A stretch of DNA of 64,000 bases from UBA1081 sp964443825 (GTDB taxonomy: Bacteria; Bacillota; Clostridia; Oscillospirales; Acutalibacteraceae): assembly GCA_964443825.1 (NCBI GenBank), contig CAYUEV010000001.1, positions 1-64,000 on the forward strand, in the 5' to 3' direction. Position numbers and translations under genes: made by a program. The notes beneath the pieces were generated by a model, which searched no databases, was not told the origin of the DNA, and was given only the letters and a program-made list of their open reading frames with translations. Shown here piece after piece: positions 60,464 to 64,000 of this stretch. Each line of letters opens with the position of its first letter. Position 1 is the first letter of the stretch.

Positions 60464-63400
60464 TTAATAGTATACCTTAACGGTTTTTATTTCAAACGGT
60501 TTAAACGTCAATTTATCGCCTTCGAGCGGACATTTCGTTTCTTCCAACATATTGGTAATTTCGCATTTTCTAGCCTTAGGGAATGATACTTTAGCGTTAG
60601 TCATCGTCCCTTCGGCTTCATACATTCTTACGATATACGCTTTTCCGGCGTCTTCGCAGGGTTTTACTGTTTCGATTATTACGTTAGGAGCGTCCACCGC
60701 TGCGGGCGTTTCCATTTTATACTCGCCTTTCGATACGATAGGCGGGATATTAAGCATATAAGCGGGTCTTATCACTGATTGGGACGAAAAGCCGCAATTG
60801 TGCGGCAGGAAAGAGTAAACGCACCTGTGAGGACAGTCGTGGTCGCCTTCCGCGTCCGGGTGAACGCCGCCTTTGTGAAGCGACAGGCGCATATTCCCGC
60901 CTTCTACCGATATTCCATATTTGCAGTCGTTTAATATTGCCGCTCCGTATCTTGACTCCGAGAGATCGGTATATTTGTGGTTCACGACTTCAAACTTCGC
61001 TTGTTCTAACGAGTTATTTCTTGTCGTAGGTCTTTTTACGTATCCGAACTGTATTTCATTTCTCGCGAAATCTTCGGAAATATTCGTATCGAACGCAGCT
61101 TTTAAAAATCTGTGGTCGTCCTGCCAGTCGATCAACGTGTCGAAGCGCACTTCCGGGGAATCCGCGAAAAATATCATATCCTGTTTTATTGTCGATTTAG
61201 ATGAAATACTGTAAACGCTTCTTATAATAAAAGCCTCTGATCCGTCCGACACAACCTCTCTTTTAACGAGATTGGACGCGTCTTTAAACTTTAACTGTAT
61301 ATCGAAATCAACGTCCCAGTTGTCCCAGGAGTTGGGCATGTCTTCCGCCATTAAGAACGTGTTAAAATTATACCCGTTTCCTAAAAGTTCTCTTTGCGCC
61401 TCTTTATCAAAAAATGATTTTATAGTCCCGTTTTCGCTGAATTTAATTTTAGTGAAAGGCGTTTCGAGGTTTTCTCCGTCGTAACTAAACGCGCTTTCTG
61501 ATATAATTTCTCCTTTTTTTAGCGGAATAGTCGTTGAGGACATGGCGGGGATTTTTATGTTTCCCGCTATAAGTTTGGTTTTCCCGTCTAAATCCTCATA
61601 TATTTGCATTTTACATGGACAATCTAAAATTTCCCCGTCGTAATCTAAAAATAAAACGTCGTCGCGATCCCATGAAAGAGTGTTTGTAAGGGATATTTTG
61701 CCGCTTTCGGGGTTATTTGTAATAGCAAAAATTTTATCTTTAGCGGATTTTATTAAAGCGGTAGTTTGCTTTCGACTTTCGGCATGAGCTCTGTAAATGC
61801 AAGTGCCGGGGAGAATATCGTGGAATTGATTTATAAGTAAAGTTTCATATAAAGGAGCTATCTCCTCTTCGGACGCGGGGCGGTTTTCCTTTAAGGCTTC
61901 GCTTACCGCGAGCGCTTCCAAATCTCTTAAAACAAGCTCTGATTTTCTGTTATTGCGCTTTATTGTGTGCTGATTTGTGAGAGTCCCTCTGTGAAGTTCA
62001 AGGTAAAGCTCGCCCTTGTACGCGTTTAGATTTTTAGAAGTTCTCTCAAGCTCATTCATAAACCGGCTTACCGTCATATGTTTTGATTTTCCGACTTCTG
62101 CAAGGTCTTGTATTCGTCTTGAAAGTTCCACCATTTCAAACTGCGGTCCGCCTCCGCCGTCGCCGAAGCCGTATGAAATAAGTCTTTTGTCGTTTACGCT
62201 TTTTTGGCATAGACCTTTAGATATGCTTTCTATGACGGTGTGAGCGTCGGGGAAGACATGCGTTTTATTAAAATGTGTAAAAACTTCCGTCCCGTCTATG
62301 CCGACCCATTTAAAAGTATCGTATGGAAAACGATTAGTGTCGTTCCACGATATTTTTGTCGTTAAAAAGTACTTTACCCCGCACCCTTTCATAATTTGCG
62401 GAATAGCCGCCGAGTACCCGAAAGTATCGGGAAGCCAAAAGCAATCGGAAGTGTAGTCGAAATATTTCCTTGTAAATCTCTGACCCCATAAAAACTGGCG
62501 TATCATTGACTCTCCCGAAGTAATGTTGCAGTCGCACTCGACCCATACGCCGCCGTTCGGTTCGTACTTTCCCTCTTTAACTTTTTCCTGAATCCTCTTA
62601 AAGAGTTCCGGGCGGTTTTTTCTTACCATATTTCCATGGCAGGCGGAACTTTGAACAAACATAAACTCAGGGTACTGTTCCATTAAACCGAGGGCGTTAG
62701 AGTAAGTTCTTACGACTTTCTTTTCAGTTTCGCCCGTGTGCCAAAGCCAAGCGGTGTCCATGTGCGAGTGGCCTATAAGACCCGCGAAGGGGGCGCTTTC
62801 GCCTGATTTTAACGAAAGAACTTCTTTTAAATAAGGCGACGATTTTCTAATCCCTTCCATAAATGCGTCGCAATCCGAGTCGGATGGCGAATAGTACGCG
62901 TTTTTGTGAACTTCCAAAAGAGCGTTTACCGCTTTTCCTCTTATAAAGCTGTTTTCGGGGAGATCTGCCGCCAATTGATATACCGTCAGCAAATCAAAAT
63001 AAAAATCTTGAATTTCATAATTTTTAACGCATATATCCGCCCCGTTATAAGTAAAATTAAAATCCTTAATACTCTGTTCCGAATCCGGGTGGTTTCCGGG
63101 ATTGTCGTGACCGCCGTAATACTCTATAGCTATGTCGAGCGTTTCTCCGCCCGACGCGTTCTTTTTAATCATATCGCAGTAGTGGTCGCCGTGGTCGGTA
63201 TAGACGATTTTAGTCGTAAAAGTTCCCATCGTCTTCCCATTGACAAAAAGAAGAGCTTCGTAGCCGTCTATATGCGGTTTTAAAAAAAGATCTTTCCCTG
63301 AAAGACTTTCGGGGACTTTATAAGCCGCCTTAAACCAGGCGTAAGACTCTTTTCCATACCACGAAAAACCTTTTTCTATGGGATTAAAAACGGAATCTTC

Positions 63401-63541
63401 GGGAACGTTAAAAAGACTTTCTTTTGTAATATAACAGGAAAAATCAAGATTGTCGCGTTTTTCAAAAATCATAGGTTCTAAAGTACTTAAAAATCTTTTT
63501 ATTTTTCCCAGGAGCTTTTCAATTTGAGGATTGTTGAGCAA
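60464..63541 (-). CDS. GH38 alpha-mannosidase
   Basis: A 1025-residue retaining alpha-mannosidase of family GH38, of normal length for the bacterial cytosolic type. The N-terminal beta domain precedes the catalytic domain: zinc ligands in IGHSHMDTAWLW, the nucleophile Asp in WLPDTFGYSAAIPQ, and the third and later zinc ligands (NQFHDILPGT). Alpha-mannosidase middle and C-terminal beta domains follow. No signal peptide, so it trims imported mannosides. Start is TTG at 63541, preceded by AAAGGAAGG; a TATAAT (63582-63587, minus strand) upstream is a possible -10. Confidence 0.93.
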   Translation of the reverse strand: MLNNPQIEKLLGKIKRFLSTLEPMIFEKRDNLDFSCYITKESLFNVPEDSVFNPIEKGFSWYGKESYAWFKAAYKVPESLSGKDLFLKPHIDGYEALLFVNGKTMGTFTTKIVYTDHGDHYCDMIKKNASGGETLDIAIEYYGGHDNPGNHPDSEQSIKDFNFTYNGADICVKNYEIQDFYFDLLTVYQLAADLPENSFIRGKAVNALLEVHKNAYYSPSDSDCDAFMEGIRKSSPYLKEVLSLKSGESAPFAGLIGHSHMDTAWLWHTGETEKKVVRTYSNALGLMEQYPEFMFVQSSACHGNMVRKNRPELFKRIQEKVKEGKYEPNGGVWVECDCNITSGESMIRQFLWGQRFTRKYFDYTSDCFWLPDTFGYSAAIPQIMKGCGVKYFLTTKISWNDTNRFPYDTFKWVGIDGTEVFTHFNKTHVFPDAHTVIESISKGLCQKSVNDKRLISYGFGDGGGGPQFEMVELSRRIQDLAEVGKSKHMTVSRFMNELERTSKNLNAYKGELYLELHRGTLTNQHTIKRNNRKSELVLRDLEALAVSEALKENRPASEEEIAPLYETLLINQFHDILPGTCIYRAHAESRKQTTALIKSAKDKIFAITNNPESGKISLTNTLSWDRDDVLFLDYDGEILDCPCKMQIYEDLDGKTKLIAGNIKIPAMSSTTIPLKKGEIISESAFSYDGENLETPFTKIKFSENGTIKSFFDKEAQRELLGNGYNFNTFLMAEDMPNSWDNWDVDFDIQLKFKDASNLVKREVVSDGSEAFIIRSVYSISSKSTIKQDMIFFADSPEVRFDTLIDWQDDHRFLKAAFDTNISEDFARNEIQFGYVKRPTTRNNSLEQAKFEVVNHKYTDLSESRYGAAILNDCKYGISVEGGNMRLSLHKGGVHPDAEGDHDCPHRCVYSFLPHNCGFSSQSVIRPAYMLNIPPIVSKGEYKMETPAAVDAPNVIIETVKPCEDAGKAYIVRMYEAEGTMTNAKVSFPKARKCEITNMLEETKCPLEGDKLTFKPFEIKTVKVYY

Positions 63542-63643
63542 AAAAATCGCCTTCCTTTCAAAAACTTATCGCTACAAATATATTATAAAGCAACGCACAT
63601 TTCAAGAATTTTTTCAAATTCGTTAAAAAATCTTTCTTTGTTA

Positions 63644-63672
63644 TTGAAAAAGGTTTATTAAAAGCTTATAAT
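63644..63672 (+). promoter_or_regulatory. Promoter of the HAD phosphatase gene
   Basis: TTGAAA at 63644-63649, 17 bases, TATAAT at 63667-63672. The expected first transcribed base falls on or next to the start codon at 63679. Confidence 0.78.
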
Positions 63673-63678
63673 AAAAAT

Positions 63679-64000
63679 ATGAACGTTTATGATTTTGACG
63701 ATACGATATACGATGGCGAGAGTGCGCTCGACTTCTTCTTTTATTATCTAAAGAGGCGTCATTCCATGGCGCGTTATATTCCTAAAGTGTTATTCGCTAT
63801 GCTCAGATACAAATTGGGGCTAATCTCGACCGATAAGATGACTGAAGAATACGAGCCGATTTTAACCGAGATTTTTTCGTTATGCGACGACGTGAATCTC
63901 GAAGTGTCGCGCTTTTGGGATGAGCATATCCATAAAATTAAAAGCTTTTATGAAAAAATAAGAAAAGACGACGACATAATATTAACCGCGTCGCCGGACG
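63679..64000 (+). CDS. HAD-superfamily phosphatase (partial, cut by window end)
   Basis: The first 107 codons of a HAD-IB-type hydrolase. Motif I is at the very N-terminus, MNVYDFDDTIYDG (nucleophile D5, acid D7), and motif II (ILTASP) is just reached at the window end; the cap is helical. A phosphoserine-phosphatase-like or phosphatidylglycerophosphatase-like activity is possible. There is no Shine-Dalgarno, and the promoter places the transcript start at the ATG, so the mRNA looks leaderless. Confidence 0.85.
   Translation, partial: MNVYDFDDTIYDGESALDFFFYYLKRRHSMARYIPKVLFAMLRYKLGLISTDKMTEEYEPILTEIFSLCDDVNLEVSRFWDEHIHKIKSFYEKIRKDDDIILTASPD

Noticed and set aside
1..64000. CRISPR arrays, prophage or integrative element
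   Set aside because: No evenly spaced direct repeats, integrase, transposase or phage structural genes were seen; both tRNA genes are intact without flanking repeats.

Overview
The window is a 64 kb piece of chromosome from a low-to-mid GC Gram-positive bacterium, most likely class Clostridia and plausibly an Oscillospirales-type gut or rumen anaerobe. The evidence is: lipoproteins with a short lipobox and no outer-membrane genes; the Firmicutes order yicC-remA-gmk-rpoZ-priA-def-fmt-rsmB-rlmN-prpC-prkC-rsgA; a PASTA-type Ser/Thr kinase; a dockerin-bearing secreted protein; and GH95 and GH38 glycosidases. Promoters are of the sigma-A type with a 17-base spacer, often with an extended -10 (TGn). 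The taxonomic call is an inference; no rRNA is present. I see no phage, transposon or CRISPR array.

Layout. 122-1609: M20 peptidase. 1669-2706 (minus): gapA. 3058-9250: one seven-gene operon behind a perfect TTGACA-17-TATAAT promoter, holding D-amino acid transaminase, 5-oxoprolinase PxpB/PxpC/PxpA, alanine racemase and two separate proteins (UPF0317/DUF1445 and DUF4392) that correspond to the two halves of mammalian D-glutamate cyclase. 9297-9373: tRNA-Arg, then convergent proB. 10459-13252: flavodoxin lipoprotein, DUF362 lipoprotein and an ArsP-like permease. 13309-13396 (minus): tRNA-Leu. 13637-18931: a 1764-residue secreted protein of unknown function with an internal duplication. 19085-21562: secreted C39-like peptidase with SH3-like, Ig-like and dockerin domains, apparently starting at ATA. 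21631-22524: CBS-pair protein and a zinc-ribbon membrane protein. 22630-30143 (minus): tldE, tldD, a PASTA pseudokinase and two FAD oxidoreductases.

30287-35067: uvrB-uvrA. 35111-36610 (minus): sugar:cation symporter. 36819-38243: pyridoxamine-kinase-like gene and trmL. 38427-38528: an orphan 33-residue amphipathic peptide gene with its own promoter and terminator. 38618-51787 (minus): the long housekeeping operon yicC to rsgA. 52011-55348: GH95 alpha-fucosidase and a polysaccharide pyruvyl transferase family protein. 55502-60392: livJHMGF branched-chain amino acid ABC transporter behind a second perfect promoter. 60464-63541 (minus): GH38 alpha-mannosidase. 63679-64000: start of a HAD-family phosphatase whose transcript looks leaderless.

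How it fits together. The most coherent accessory system is 3058-9250, which reads as a D-glutamate / 5-oxoproline metabolic module: Alr and Dat interconvert L-Ala, D-Ala, D-Glu and 2-oxoglutarate, the split cyclase would interconvert D-Glu and 5-oxoproline, and PxpABC would return 5-oxoproline to glutamate. The secreted proteins at 13637-21562, the 33-residue peptide and the PASTA pseudokinase are the least understood parts and the best candidates for undescribed biology.
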